In this document: positions 24,091 to 31,982 of the stretch, one piece after another
Numbering within the stretch: position 1 is the stretch's first letter
Layout of the letters: each line of letters begins with the position of its first letter
Source: an uncultured Planctomycetia bacterium
Lineage (GTDB): Bacteria; Planctomycetota; UBA1135; GCA-002686595
Direction of reading: 5' to 3'
DNA length: 64,000 nt
NCBI GenBank assembly: GCA_938003765.1
Contig: CALKYE010000008.1
Span: 1-64,000 of the forward strand
Program-made: the position numbers and the translations under genes
The notes under the pieces: generated by a model
Seen by the model: the letters and a program-made list of their open reading frames with translations, nothing else
What the model was told of the DNA's origin: nothing
The model's database searches: none

Positions 24091-25596
24091 ATGGACGCGC
24101 AGGCGGTCGACTTGCTCAGGAGCGGGGACGCGAAGTACTGGCGCAAGCACCGTGAGAGTCGCCCGGCGTGGGTCCCCTCGTTCGAAGGCGCGGATCTGTC
24201 GGACCTCAACCTGCACTCGAACGACTACGCGAACGGTTGGGACCTGTCGCGTTGTCGGTTCGACGGCGCCAACTTGCGCGGCGCGCGCATCATCCGCGCG
24301 AACCTGACGGGTGCGTCGCTGCGCGGAGCCGACCTGACGGGCGCGAGCCTCGCGCACTCGGTGCTGCTCGAAGCGGATCTGACCGGCGCTCGCATGGCGC
24401 ACGTCGAGCTGCGAGAGATCAAGCGGGAGGACGAGCCGCTCGAGCCTGCGGTCGTGACGTGCCTGCTGTGCAGTGACGATGCGGCCGCGAGCCACCTCGG
24501 ACCGAGGGTCGAGCTGACCTGCGCCGGCTGCCGTCGATACGCCGTCGCGCGCGCGGAGTTCGAGCGGGTGCTCTTGGGCGAGTTGGGGACCCCTCAAGTG
24601 AGGCAGGACCGCACCGCCGCGACTGCGACGCTCGACTACTCGGAGTTCGTGAGGTCGAGCAACGCCGAGGGGCGCGACGCCTGGCTCGAGCACTGCCCGT
24701 TCTGCTCGCGCTGGTCGTGCCGAGCCATGCTCGGAAATGGCGGCGCAACGTGCGCCTGTCGCGCGTGCGGGCTGTACGAACTCGCGGCCCCAGCGACGAC
24801 GCCGAGCGAGCTCGACGCCGGCGCGCGCCTGAAGATCAGCTGGCGGCTGCGCGAGCGCTTCGATCAACACGTGCTGGCAGGCGAAGCGCCCAAGCCCGTT
24901 CCCGTGCCGATCGATCCGAAGCGTCTCAGCGAGTTCAGCCAGTCGATCCAGGCGCCGGACGATCCTCTCGACTGCCTGCGACTGCTCATCGGGTGGATCC
25001 AAGCGCGCAGTCGTCCGAACGGCGGCTACGTGGAGCTCCGCCCCATCGACTTCGCGGTGGCGCACGCGGACTCGCCGGAGGCGATGGAGTACCTGCTCGG
25101 CCAGGCGACGGAGCTCGGTTGGATCGAACAGCGTGTGAACGAGGGTTGGCGTCTCACTCTGGACGGCTGGAAGCAGGCGCTCGAGTGGCGGCGCACGAAG
25201 TCCGACGAGCGCCAGGTGTTCGTGGCGATGTCGTTCGACCCGCAGTACGAACCCGCGTTCGACGCCATGGCGGCCGCGATTCGCGCGAGCGGGCTGAAGC
25301 CGATGCGCGTCGACAAGCTCGAGCACAACGAGAAGATCTGCGATCGCCTCGTGGCGGAGATCCGGCGCAGCCGCATGCTCGTCGCCGACTGTTCGCACGG
25401 CTCGGGCAACGTGTACTTCGAGGCTGGTTTCGCGCTCGGGCTCGGCTTGACCGTGATCTGGACCTGCAAGGAGTCCGAGAAGGACGAGCTGCGCTTCGAC
25501 ACGCGGCAGTACGCGCACATCCTGTGGAAGGACCCGGCGGACCTGGAGCGGAAGCTCTCCGACCGACTGAACGCAACCTTGCTGCCGCTGGAGTGA
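24091..25596 (+). CDS. Pentapeptide-repeat / double zinc-ribbon / TIR-like (nucleoside deoxyribosyltransferase-like) fusion protein
   Basis: A 501-residue protein with three parts. Residues about 30-110 form pentapeptide repeats (A-D-L-S-D, A-N-L-R-G-A, A-N-L-T-G-A-S-L-R-G-A-D-L). Two zinc ribbons follow: Cys124/127 with Cys144/147, and Cys202/205 with Cys223/226. A helical region (230-370) leads to a C-terminal Rossmann-like domain (about 375-500): V-F-V-A-M-S-F-D, I-R-R-S-R-M-L-V-A-D-C-S, V-Y-F-E-A-G-F-A-L-G-L. Glu444 is the likely catalytic residue, as in TIR and nucleoside 2-deoxyribosyltransferase families. Such domains often cleave NAD+ or nucleotides in defence and signalling. The target is unknown. 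It is divergent from the T3SS operon and lies three bases before tetR; the two may be cotranscribed. Confidence 0.8.
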   Translation: MDAQAVDLLRSGDAKYWRKHRESRPAWVPSFEGADLSDLNLHSNDYANGWDLSRCRFDGANLRGARIIRANLTGASLRGADLTGASLAHSVLLEADLTGARMAHVELREIKREDEPLEPAVVTCLLCSDDAAASHLGPRVELTCAGCRRYAVARAEFERVLLGELGTPQVRQDRTAATATLDYSEFVRSSNAEGRDAWLEHCPFCSRWSCRAMLGNGGATCACRACGLYELAAPATTPSELDAGARLKISWRLRERFDQHVLAGEAPKPVPVPIDPKRLSEFSQSIQAPDDPLDCLRLLIGWIQARSRPNGGYVELRPIDFAVAHADSPEAMEYLLGQATELGWIEQRVNEGWRLTLDGWKQALEWRRTKSDERQVFVAMSFDPQYEPAFDAMAAAIRASGLKPMRVDKLEHNEKICDRLVAEIRRSRMLVADCSHGSGNVYFEAGFALGLGLTVIWTCKESEKDELRFDTRQYAHILWKDPADLERKLSDRLNATLLPLE

Positions 25597-25599
25597 TTC

Positions 25600-26187
25600 G
25601 TGGCCCGACCGCGTGAGTTCGATCCCGACCAGGCGCTCGAGCGCTGCATGGGCCTGTTCTGGGCGCGCGGGTTCGCCGGCGTCTCGATCAGCGAACTCGA
25701 GCAGGCCACGGGCTTGGGCCGCCAGAGTCTTTATGCGGCGTTCGGCAACAAGGAAGCGTTGTTCGCAGCCGTGTTGGAGCGCTATCGGGCGGCGACGGAG
25801 CAGTGGCTCGCTCCCCTGTTCGCCGACGACGCCGGCCTCGAGACGGTGCGCGGCTACGTGCGCGGCGCGCTCGCGGCGCAGGGCGAGCACGGCGCCTCGG
25901 GGTGCCTGGTCGTGAAGACGCTGTGGGATCGCGGTCTGGAGTCCGGCGAGTTCCAAGCCACCGCGCGGTCCGCGGCCAAGCGCGTCCGCGCCGGCCTGGC
26001 GCACGCCCTCGAGCGCGCGCAGGAGCGCGGTGAGCTGTCGCCCGGAGACAGCGCGCGACGCGCAGACCTGTGCTTCGCCGCGCTCAACGGGCTCGCTGCG
26101 CTGCGACGCTCCGGGGTCTCGGAGGCCTCGGCCGTGGCCAGCTTCGAGCTGCTGCTCGAGGGCTGGAAGCCCGTCCGCGGGCGCTGA
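25600..26187 (+). CDS. TetR/AcrR-family transcriptional regulator
   Basis: A 195-residue TetR-family repressor with a GTG start, three bases after the preceding stop. The N-terminal helix-turn-helix reads F-D-P-D-Q-A-L-E-R-C-M-G-L-F-W-A-R-G-F, then G-V-S-I-S-E-L-E-Q-A-T-G-L-G-R-Q-S-L-Y-A-A-F-G-N-K-E. The C-terminal part is a helical ligand-binding domain with Cys near G-A-S-G-C-L-V. The combination with a downstream short-chain dehydrogenase and an operator palindrome between them suggests control of that dehydrogenase by a small, perhaps electrophilic, ligand. The effector is unknown. Confidence 0.9.
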   Translation: MARPREFDPDQALERCMGLFWARGFAGVSISELEQATGLGRQSLYAAFGNKEALFAAVLERYRAATEQWLAPLFADDAGLETVRGYVRGALAAQGEHGASGCLVVKTLWDRGLESGEFQATARSAAKRVRAGLAHALERAQERGELSPGDSARRADLCFAALNGLAALRRSGVSEASAVASFELLLEGWKPVRGR

Positions 26188-26243
26188 GCTCAGACGGGCG
26201 CGGCGACTTTTGCGTGAAACGGCTCCGGCCGCCGCGCATCGAT

Positions 26244-26267
26244 GTTCTTGACCGCTAGGTCAAGAAC
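26244..26267. promoter_or_regulatory. Perfect palindrome, probable TetR operator
   Basis: Arm GTTCTTGACC (26244-26253) and its exact reverse complement GGTCAAGAAC (26258-26267) flank the spacer GCTA. Ten perfectly matched bases per arm between a TetR gene and its likely target SDR gene is typical of a TetR operator. The TTGACC in the left arm could also be a -35 element, so bound repressor would cover the promoter. Confidence 0.8.
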
Positions 26268-26324
26268 CAACCGCGCCGCACCCGGCGCACCACCGAACGC
26301 CGCACTCCAGCCTCCCTGAACGCC

Positions 26325-27086
26325 ATGAGCACCCCCAGCACCTCAACCCAACCCTTCCAAGTCCAAGGCGCCGTCGCGCTGGTCACGGGCGCAGGCCGCG
26401 CGCGAGGCATTGGGCGAGGGACCGTCGATGCGCTCGTCGCAGCTGGCGCAGCGCGCGTGTACGTCGCCGTGCGCGACACCGCGGCCGCCGCGCCGCTCTA
26501 CGCCGCCCACGGCGACAAGGTGCGCGTCGTGGAACACGACGTGACGAAGCTCGAGCGCGCTGGAGCGCTCGCGAAGCAGCTCCCCGACGTCAATCTGCTC
26601 ATCCACAACGCCGGTCTGTTCACCGGCGCGACGGCGCTGGGCGAGGACGCCGATCAACGGCGCGAGTTCGAGGTCAACGTGTTCGGTCCGATCGCGCTGA
26701 CGCGCGCCTTCGCGCCGGTGTTGGCCCGCAACGGAGGCGGCGCGCTCGCCATCCTCAACTCTGTCGCGAGTCACTTCTCGTTCCCGCTGGGAGCGAGCTA
26801 CTCGGCCAGCAAGGCCGCGCTGCACAGCTTCACCCAGGCGCTGCGGCGTGAGCTCGCCGCGCAGGGCACGCATGTCCTCGGCGTCTATCCCGGCCCGATC
26901 GACACGGACATGGCCGAGAAGGTCCCGATGGAGAAGGCCTCGCCCGCGGACGTGGGCCGCGCGATCGTCGCGGCGCTCAACGCGCGCGAAGAGGACCTCT
27001 ATCCCGACGCCACGGGCGCGCAGATGCACGCCGAGTACCGCCGCGACCCGAAGTCGTTCGAGCGTCAACTCGCGCAGATGGCGTGA
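26325..27086 (+). CDS. Short-chain dehydrogenase/reductase (SDR)
   Basis: A 253-residue classical SDR. The cofactor motif is T-G-A-G-R-A-R-G-I-G (TGxxxxxGIG with a two-residue insertion). H-N-A-G, the catalytic Ser in L-N-S-V-A-S, and Y-S-A-S-K give the Ser-Tyr-Lys triad. NAD(P)-dependent oxidation or reduction of an alcohol or carbonyl is expected, and the substrate is not predictable. The ATG at 26325 lies 57 bases after the probable TetR operator. The gene is convergent with the DUF1499 gene. Confidence 0.9.
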   Translation: MSTPSTSTQPFQVQGAVALVTGAGRARGIGRGTVDALVAAGAARVYVAVRDTAAAAPLYAAHGDKVRVVEHDVTKLERAGALAKQLPDVNLLIHNAGLFTGATALGEDADQRREFEVNVFGPIALTRAFAPVLARNGGGALAILNSVASHFSFPLGASYSASKAALHSFTQALRRELAAQGTHVLGVYPGPIDTDMAEKVPMEKASPADVGRAIVAALNAREEDLYPDATGAQMHAEYRRDPKSFERQLAQMA

Positions 27087-27176
27087 GCGTTCGCGCGACG
27101 GTCGAGACGCCGTGCCGCCGCCTCGCGCGTGGCTGGCGTCTCGATCCTCGCGCGCGGTTGAACGGCGCCCGGAGCG

Positions 27177-27641
27177 CTAGCGCGTCGATTCGAACGCGGC
27201 GCGCAGCGCTTCGACGCGCTTGCGATTCGCGCCCAGGTCCGAGTACCCGATGCGCGACGCCGAGCGCACGTGGATCGACTTGGCGGGCGCGTCGAGGCTG
27301 AGCTCGAGGTCGTCGACGAAGCGCATCACGCGCGAGGTGTACTCGAAGGCCGCGTAGCCCTCGCGCTCTTCGAACAGCCGCGCGCCGGCGAGCGAGAGCG
27401 CCGCCGCCTTGGCGCGTTCCCAGGCCGCGGGCGCGTCGCCCTCGAACGAGAGCGGCGCTGCGTAGTGCTCGCCGTCCGCCGGGTCCGCCTGGCTCGAGAT
27501 GCAGTTGGGCGACGAGGGGCAGTCGAACAGCCGCCCGCCGTTCACGCCGAGGTTGTCGGGGCGCGGCGCGGCGCAACCGCTCCACAGCACGAAGGCGGCG
27601 ACGAGGGCGAGGCCTGCGGCGGCGACACGCACGAGCTTCAT
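27177..27641 (-). CDS. DUF1499 lipoprotein
   Basis: A 154-residue lipoprotein (Lipobox W-S-G-C near residue 21) of the DUF1499 family. The family motif C-P-S-S-P-N-C-I-S-S-Q follows the signal, and the later part holds A-A-F-E-Y-T-S-R-V-M-R-F-V-D-D, then R-S-A-S-R-I-G-Y-S-D-L-G-A-N-R-K-R-V. Function of the family is unknown. The ATG at 27641 gives a good lipoprotein signal; the upstream extension overlaps cysC. It lies 20 bases after cysC and may be cotranscribed. Confidence 0.88.
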   Translation of the reverse strand: MKLVRVAAAGLALVAAFVLWSGCAAPRPDNLGVNGGRLFDCPSSPNCISSQADPADGEHYAAPLSFEGDAPAAWERAKAAALSLAGARLFEEREGYAAFEYTSRVMRFVDDLELSLDAPAKSIHVRSASRIGYSDLGANRKRVEALRAAFESTR

Positions 27642-27661
27642 TGCGGTTCCAGTCGAAGGGG

Positions 27662-28228
27662 TCAGTCGAGGTGCGCGGACGCGCCGCTCGGCACGATCCC
27701 GCGCTGTTCGAGGTACGCCAGCACCAGCTTGGCGGATTCCTCGATCGACTGTTTCGCGGTCTCGCACACGACCTCGGGCGCGGTCGGCGGCTCGTACGGG
27801 TCGCTGACGCCGGTGAACTGCGGGATCAGGCCGGCGCGCGCCTTCTTGTAGAGCCCCTTGGTGTCGCGCTCTTCGACCACTTCGAGCGGCGCGTGCACGT
27901 GGATCTCGATGAACGGCGCCTGGCTGCGCGCGCGGATCTCGTCGCGGATCGCGCGGTACGGCGAGATCGCCGCGGTGATCGCCACCACGCCGTTGCGCGC
28001 CAGCATGTCGGCCACGAAGCCGATGCGGCGCACGTTGGTGTCGCGGTCCTCCTTGGAGAAGCCCAGGCCCTTGGAGAGGAACTCGCGCACTTCATCGCCG
28101 TCGAGCACCTCGACCCGTTTGCCCAGGTCGCGCAGCACGGGAGTCAGGAACTCCGCCAGCGTGCTCTTGCCCGCGCCGGACAAGCCGGTGAACCACAGCG
28201 TGCAGCCCTGCTCTCGCCAATCGCTCAT
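27662..28228 (-). CDS. cysC: APS kinase (adenylylsulfate kinase)
   Basis: A 188-residue CysC of normal length. P-loop G-L-S-G-A-G-K-S-T, D-G-D-E-V-R-E for substrate binding, A-A-I-S-P-Y-R-A with the family Ser, and G-L-Y-K-K-A-R-A-G-L-I. The enzyme phosphorylates APS to PAPS, the sulfate donor for sulfation or assimilation. No cysD, cysN or cysH is next to it. It starts ten bases after a sulfatase-superfamily gene ends, so the two are probably coupled. A role in making sulfated surface polymers, rather than cysteine synthesis, is possible; that is inference. Confidence 0.93.
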   Translation of the reverse strand: MSDWREQGCTLWFTGLSGAGKSTLAEFLTPVLRDLGKRVEVLDGDEVREFLSKGLGFSKEDRDTNVRRIGFVADMLARNGVVAITAAISPYRAIRDEIRARSQAPFIEIHVHAPLEVVEERDTKGLYKKARAGLIPQFTGVSDPYEPPTAPEVVCETAKQSIEESAKLVLAYLEQRGIVPSGASAHLD

Positions 28229-28238
28229 GCGCGCGACC

Positions 28239-29195
28239 TCAGCGGATCTTGCCTTCGAGGTACGGCACCTCGAAGCACTTCTCGTGCATGATCGGCCCGT
28301 GGCCGAAGTAGCCCATCTCGCCGAACAACTCGCCGTGGTCGGCGGTGACGACGATGTAGGTGTTCTTGGGGACCATGTCGTAGAGCTTCTCGAACACCGA
28401 GTCGAGGTAGCGCACGGTGTCGATCTGGCGCGCGCGCAGTTGCTCCATCTTCTCGTCGTCGAAGAACTCCGTGTCGTCCTTCACGAGGTTGCCCTGCGCG
28501 TCGACGGCCTCGCCCATCTTCTTGAAGACGCCGTTGACGCCGCTGATGCGCGGCCACATCGAGCTGTCTTCGTCGGGCTTGGCGTACGGGTAGTGCGTCT
28601 CGCCGACGTTGAGCATGTAGAAGCTCGGCCGGTCGGTCCCGAACTGCAGCGTCGGGAGCATCTTGGCCATGTCGTTGTGGTGGTCCATCAACTGGAACGT
28701 GTCGAAGTCCCGGTTGATGCCCGTGCGCGGGTTGAGCACCGGCAGCGAGACGCGCGCGTGCGTGCGGTAGCCGAGCGTGTTGCGCAGCAGGCCGGGGAAC
28801 CACAGCGCCGGCACCATGCGCGCGAAGTCGACGCCCTTGGCGCCGAGCCGCTGGTTGTAGTTGAAGAAGTCTTCCTTGTAGTACTCCGACGCGTACACGT
28901 TCGGCGGCGTCGTGTGCGGCAGCAGGCCCGTCAGCAGGTTGTAGTGCGACGGCGCCGTCCAGCTCGCGTACGTGTAGCGCTTCTCGACCTTGCCGCCCGA
29001 CAGCTTCGGGATGATCTTCGGCGCCGCGGCCATGAACGAGTCGTAGCGGCACGAGTCGAGCGTGATGACGATGAAGTTGTTCTCGGCCTGGGGCTCGGGG
29101 TGCGGCGGCAGGCCGGGGCCCATGGGTCGCAGGACGGGACGGGGCGCTGACGGCGGCGGCGTCGGCTTGGGCTTGAGGAAGTCGAAGAGACCCAT
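28239..29195 (-). CDS. Sulfatase/alkaline-phosphatase superfamily protein with Thr in place of the formylglycine Cys
   Basis: A 318-residue compact member of the sulfatase superfamily (usual sulfatases are 450-600 residues). Metal-site segments are I-T-L-D-S-C-R-Y-D and V-T-A-D-H-G-E-L-F-G with a following G-H-G. The active-site loop reads W-T-A-P-S-H-Y-N-L-L-T-G, where sulfatases have C/S-x-P-S-R. Thr replaces the formylglycine Cys and His replaces the Arg, so no formylglycine can form. Thr nucleophiles occur in LTA-synthase and phosphoethanolamine transferase relatives, so a phosphotransferase or phosphohydrolase is more likely than sulfatase. No transmembrane helix or signal peptide is seen (Pro-rich N-terminus). 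It lies ten bases upstream of cysC. Confidence 0.82.
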   Translation of the reverse strand: MGLFDFLKPKPTPPPSAPRPVLRPMGPGLPPHPEPQAENNFIVITLDSCRYDSFMAAAPKIIPKLSGGKVEKRYTYASWTAPSHYNLLTGLLPHTTPPNVYASEYYKEDFFNYNQRLGAKGVDFARMVPALWFPGLLRNTLGYRTHARVSLPVLNPRTGINRDFDTFQLMDHHNDMAKMLPTLQFGTDRPSFYMLNVGETHYPYAKPDEDSSMWPRISGVNGVFKKMGEAVDAQGNLVKDDTEFFDDEKMEQLRARQIDTVRYLDSVFEKLYDMVPKNTYIVVTADHGELFGEMGYFGHGPIMHEKCFEVPYLEGKIR

Positions 29196-29369
29196 CGAGG
29201 CGGTGAGGGCTGGCGAGGCAGGACTGGAGCGGAGGTGAGCGCGCGAAACCCGCGGGCAGCGTTGAAGCGCGGAAGTCTACGGCGCCAGCTCTGGCGAGCG
29301 CGTCGTCGGCTGGCCGGGCGGAGCGAACGGTCGGCCCGGCCCCACACGCGGGGGTAAGATCTTCGGACC

Positions 29370-29873
29370 ATGATCTCGCGCTCCGCTTCTGCTGCCACCC
29401 GCCTGTCCGCCGCCCTTCTGTGCCTCATCGCCGCCTGTGGCGGTTCGGCGGACCCCGCCAAGCTCACCGACGAGGGCTACGCCGCGCTCGGAAAGAGCGA
29501 CTGGAAGGGCGCCCAGGCCGATTTCAACTCTGCGCTCGAGACCCTCAAGCCCAGTGATCCGGGCTACCTGCGCGCCAAGATGGGGTGGATCGAGGCGGCG
29601 ATCTACACCGAGCCGGGCAAGGCCAAGGACGAGTTCCTGGCCCTCGCGGCGGGCATGTCGCCGCAGGTCAAATCCTCCGACTACATCTCGGTGGCGAGCA
29701 AGCTGACCGGCGAGCGCAAGTTCTCCGAGGCCATCGCCGTTCTCGAAAGCGGGCTGAAGGCGCACTCCGAGGACCCCAAGGTTCGCGCGGTGGGCGAAGC
29801 GATCAAGAAGGCGGCTGAGAAGGCCGGCGACAACGCGTCGCTCGAGGCCCTCAAGTCCCTGGGGTATCTGTAA
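29370..29873 (+). CDS. Small TPR-like lipoprotein
   Basis: A 167-residue lipoprotein (Lipobox I-A-A-C near residue 23) with a helical TPR-like body: L-T-D-E-G-Y-A-A-L-G-K-S-D-W-K-G-A-Q-A and K-F-S-E-A-I-A-V-L-E-S-G-L-K-A-H-S-E. Probably anchored to a membrane and acting in protein-protein contacts. It is monocistronic by spacing (174 bases upstream, 187 downstream). Confidence 0.8.
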   Translation: MISRSASAATRLSAALLCLIAACGGSADPAKLTDEGYAALGKSDWKGAQADFNSALETLKPSDPGYLRAKMGWIEAAIYTEPGKAKDEFLALAAGMSPQVKSSDYISVASKLTGERKFSEAIAVLESGLKAHSEDPKVRAVGEAIKKAAEKAGDNASLEALKSLGYL

Positions 29874-30060
29874 CGGCGCACGTAGCGCTGGAGCTTCGCG
29901 CGACGCGAGCGCCCGGTAGAAAGTCCGGTGGCGACCTCGCGGCCACCTCCAGCGCAACCGATCGCCAGTAAGCTGAGAGCGTCTTTGCGGGCGGCGCACG
30001 AGCGGCTGACGCAGCCGCGGCGCACTCCCCCAACGTTCAGGAAGACCTGGAGCGCTCTAC

Positions 30061-31704
30061 ATGCTTCGTACCTCTCGCTTCGCATCTCTGTTCGCTGTCG
30101 CCCTCGCTGTGCTAGCGAGTTTCGACAGCGCGCAAGCCCAGTGCGTGACTGGCGGCCCCGGCGGCACGTTCGGAACGAACACCGCCGCAGTCCCCGGCAT
30201 TTGGGACGTTGTGCTGCCCAGCGATCCGCTGATCAGCACGCTGAACGTGACCGTGCCCTCGGGCGCAACGGTGCTCAACTCCGTCGTGCTCCGCGGCCTC
30301 GATCACACCTGGGCTGGCGACGTGCACGTGGTGCTCCAATCGCCCGCTGGACAGCAATACAACGTCCTGGTGATCTCCGACGAAAACAGCCCCGGCAGCG
30401 GCGGATGCGACGCGGTGATCTTCGGTGACTACACGGTCGTCGACTCCACGCAGGGCACGGGCTGCGGCCCGATCGATCCGCCTGTGTGCGGCACGGGTCT
30501 GCCTCCGGGAACGTACGCGCAGAACTACAGCACGTGGACCTCGGGCAGCGCGGGCATCCTGAACACCCCGCTCGAGCAGATCCCGCTGGCGAATGGCATC
30601 TGGACGCTCTACGTCCACGACTGGTATCCGCCGCTCGACTTCGGCTCGCTCCTGAGCTGGGAGATGTGCTTCGGTTCGCCGACGCCTCCTCCGCCTCCGC
30701 CCACCGGCGGGCTGAACTGCGTCACCGGCGGCGGCGGCGGCTTCTTCCCCGCGACGGGCGCGGTCGAGGGCACTTGGCCCAGCGTGCTCCCGACGGGCGA
30801 GCTCGCCTCGACGCTCGCGGTCACCGTCCCGGCCGGCGCCACGAAGATCAAGGGCTTGCGCCTCACCGGTCTCAACCACACCTGGCTCGGTGACTGCCAG
30901 ATCGTGCTGACCTCTCCGGCGGGCGTGAACTACAACATCTTCCAGCAGGTCGACGGCGTGTTCGGCGGCGGCTGCGCGGCGGCGTTCGCGGGTGACTACG
31001 TGTTCGTCGACCCGATCACCGGAACCGATGAGTGCGGCGCACCGGCCACCGTGTTCGCGTGCGCGGGCGCCTCGCTGCCCCCCGGCTTCTACGGCCAGTT
31101 CTACGGAATCTGGAACAGCGGCGACGCCGGCATCGTGAACACCAACATGGACGCGATTCCGCTCGCGTCGGGCAACTGGACCGTGACGATCTACGACTGG
31201 TTCGTGGGCGCCGACGGCGGCACGCTCACCGGTTGGGACCTGTGCTTCGACGCGCCCACCGGCCCGGCCAACTACTGCACCGCTGGCACGACCTCGAACG
31301 GCTGCCTCCCGAACGTCTCGGCCACCGCTCAGCCGAGCGCGTCGCTGAGCAGCGCCTGCACCATCAATGTTGCCGGCGTGGAAGGCCAGAAGTCGGGCCT
31401 GATCTTCTACGGCACCGACAACACCGGATTCACCCCGGTCGCGTGGGGCCCGACCAGCAACAGCTTCCTGTGCGTCAAGCCTCCGACGCAGCGCATGATC
31501 TCGCAGAGCTCGGGCGGCATCTCGGGCACGTGCTCGGGCGCGTTGACGCAGAACTGGAACACGTTCCAGGGGGCGTTCCCCGGCTCGCTGGGCAACCCGT
31601 TCTCGGCCGGTGACAAGGTCTACGTCCAGGCCTGGTTCCGCGACCCGGCCGCGCCGAAGACCACGAACCTGTCGGACGGCCTCGAGCTGACGATGATCCC
31701 GTGA
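30061..31704 (+). CDS. Secreted double P-domain protein with shared C-terminal domain (copy 1)
   Basis: A 547-residue secreted protein: signal peptide (residues 1-26, ends A-Q-A-Q), two proprotein-convertase-type P domains (about 28-205 and 215-400; each with V-T-V-P-S/A-G-A-T and L-x-H-T-W-x-G-D), then the shared Cys domain from residue 405 (Y-C-T-A-G-T) to the end with Q-A-W-F-R-D-P. P domains usually sit next to proteases or in surface proteins; no protease domain is present. A GGAG sequence lies 11 bases before the ATG. It is a tandem duplicate of the next gene. Confidence 0.88.
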   Translation: MLRTSRFASLFAVALAVLASFDSAQAQCVTGGPGGTFGTNTAAVPGIWDVVLPSDPLISTLNVTVPSGATVLNSVVLRGLDHTWAGDVHVVLQSPAGQQYNVLVISDENSPGSGGCDAVIFGDYTVVDSTQGTGCGPIDPPVCGTGLPPGTYAQNYSTWTSGSAGILNTPLEQIPLANGIWTLYVHDWYPPLDFGSLLSWEMCFGSPTPPPPPPTGGLNCVTGGGGGFFPATGAVEGTWPSVLPTGELASTLAVTVPAGATKIKGLRLTGLNHTWLGDCQIVLTSPAGVNYNIFQQVDGVFGGGCAAAFAGDYVFVDPITGTDECGAPATVFACAGASLPPGFYGQFYGIWNSGDAGIVNTNMDAIPLASGNWTVTIYDWFVGADGGTLTGWDLCFDAPTGPANYCTAGTTSNGCLPNVSATAQPSASLSSACTINVAGVEGQKSGLIFYGTDNTGFTPVAWGPTSNSFLCVKPPTQRMISQSSGGISGTCSGALTQNWNTFQGAFPGSLGNPFSAGDKVYVQAWFRDPAAPKTTNLSDGLELTMIP

Positions 31705-31759
31705 TCCGTGGCGTCGAGAGCGAGCCAGGCCTCGCGCTCGACGCTCTTCGGCTTCGCAT

Positions 31760-31798
31760 GGCGCGGGCAGTCCTCCCCGGACTGCCCGCGCCTTTTTT
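31760..31798 (+). terminator. Rho-independent terminator
   Basis: A 14-bp perfect stem (31760-31773 pairs with 31779-31792; arm includes GCGCGGGCAGTCC) with loop TCCCC is followed by TTTTTT at 31793-31798. It terminates the first P-domain gene. The arm sequence recurs after the second copy. Confidence 0.92.
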
Positions 31799-31982
31799 CG
31801 TGGGTGTCGGTTGTCGCGAACCCCGCTCGGCAGCTATCCGCAGAAGTTCGAAGCCGAGCACCTGTCGGGTTCGCGAGTATCGAGTAGCCTTGGTCGAACG
31901 GCTGGGACGGAGCTGGGCGGAGCGACTCCGCCGACTCCGCCGACCCGGCCCCCCCCTTAGTGACTCGTCTCAGGAGTTCTCC

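Noticed and set aside
22690..26004. Minus-strand frame of 1104 codons across the T3SS lipoprotein and TIR-like genes
   Set aside because: It crosses three supported genes on both strands and reads as low-complexity basic sequence.
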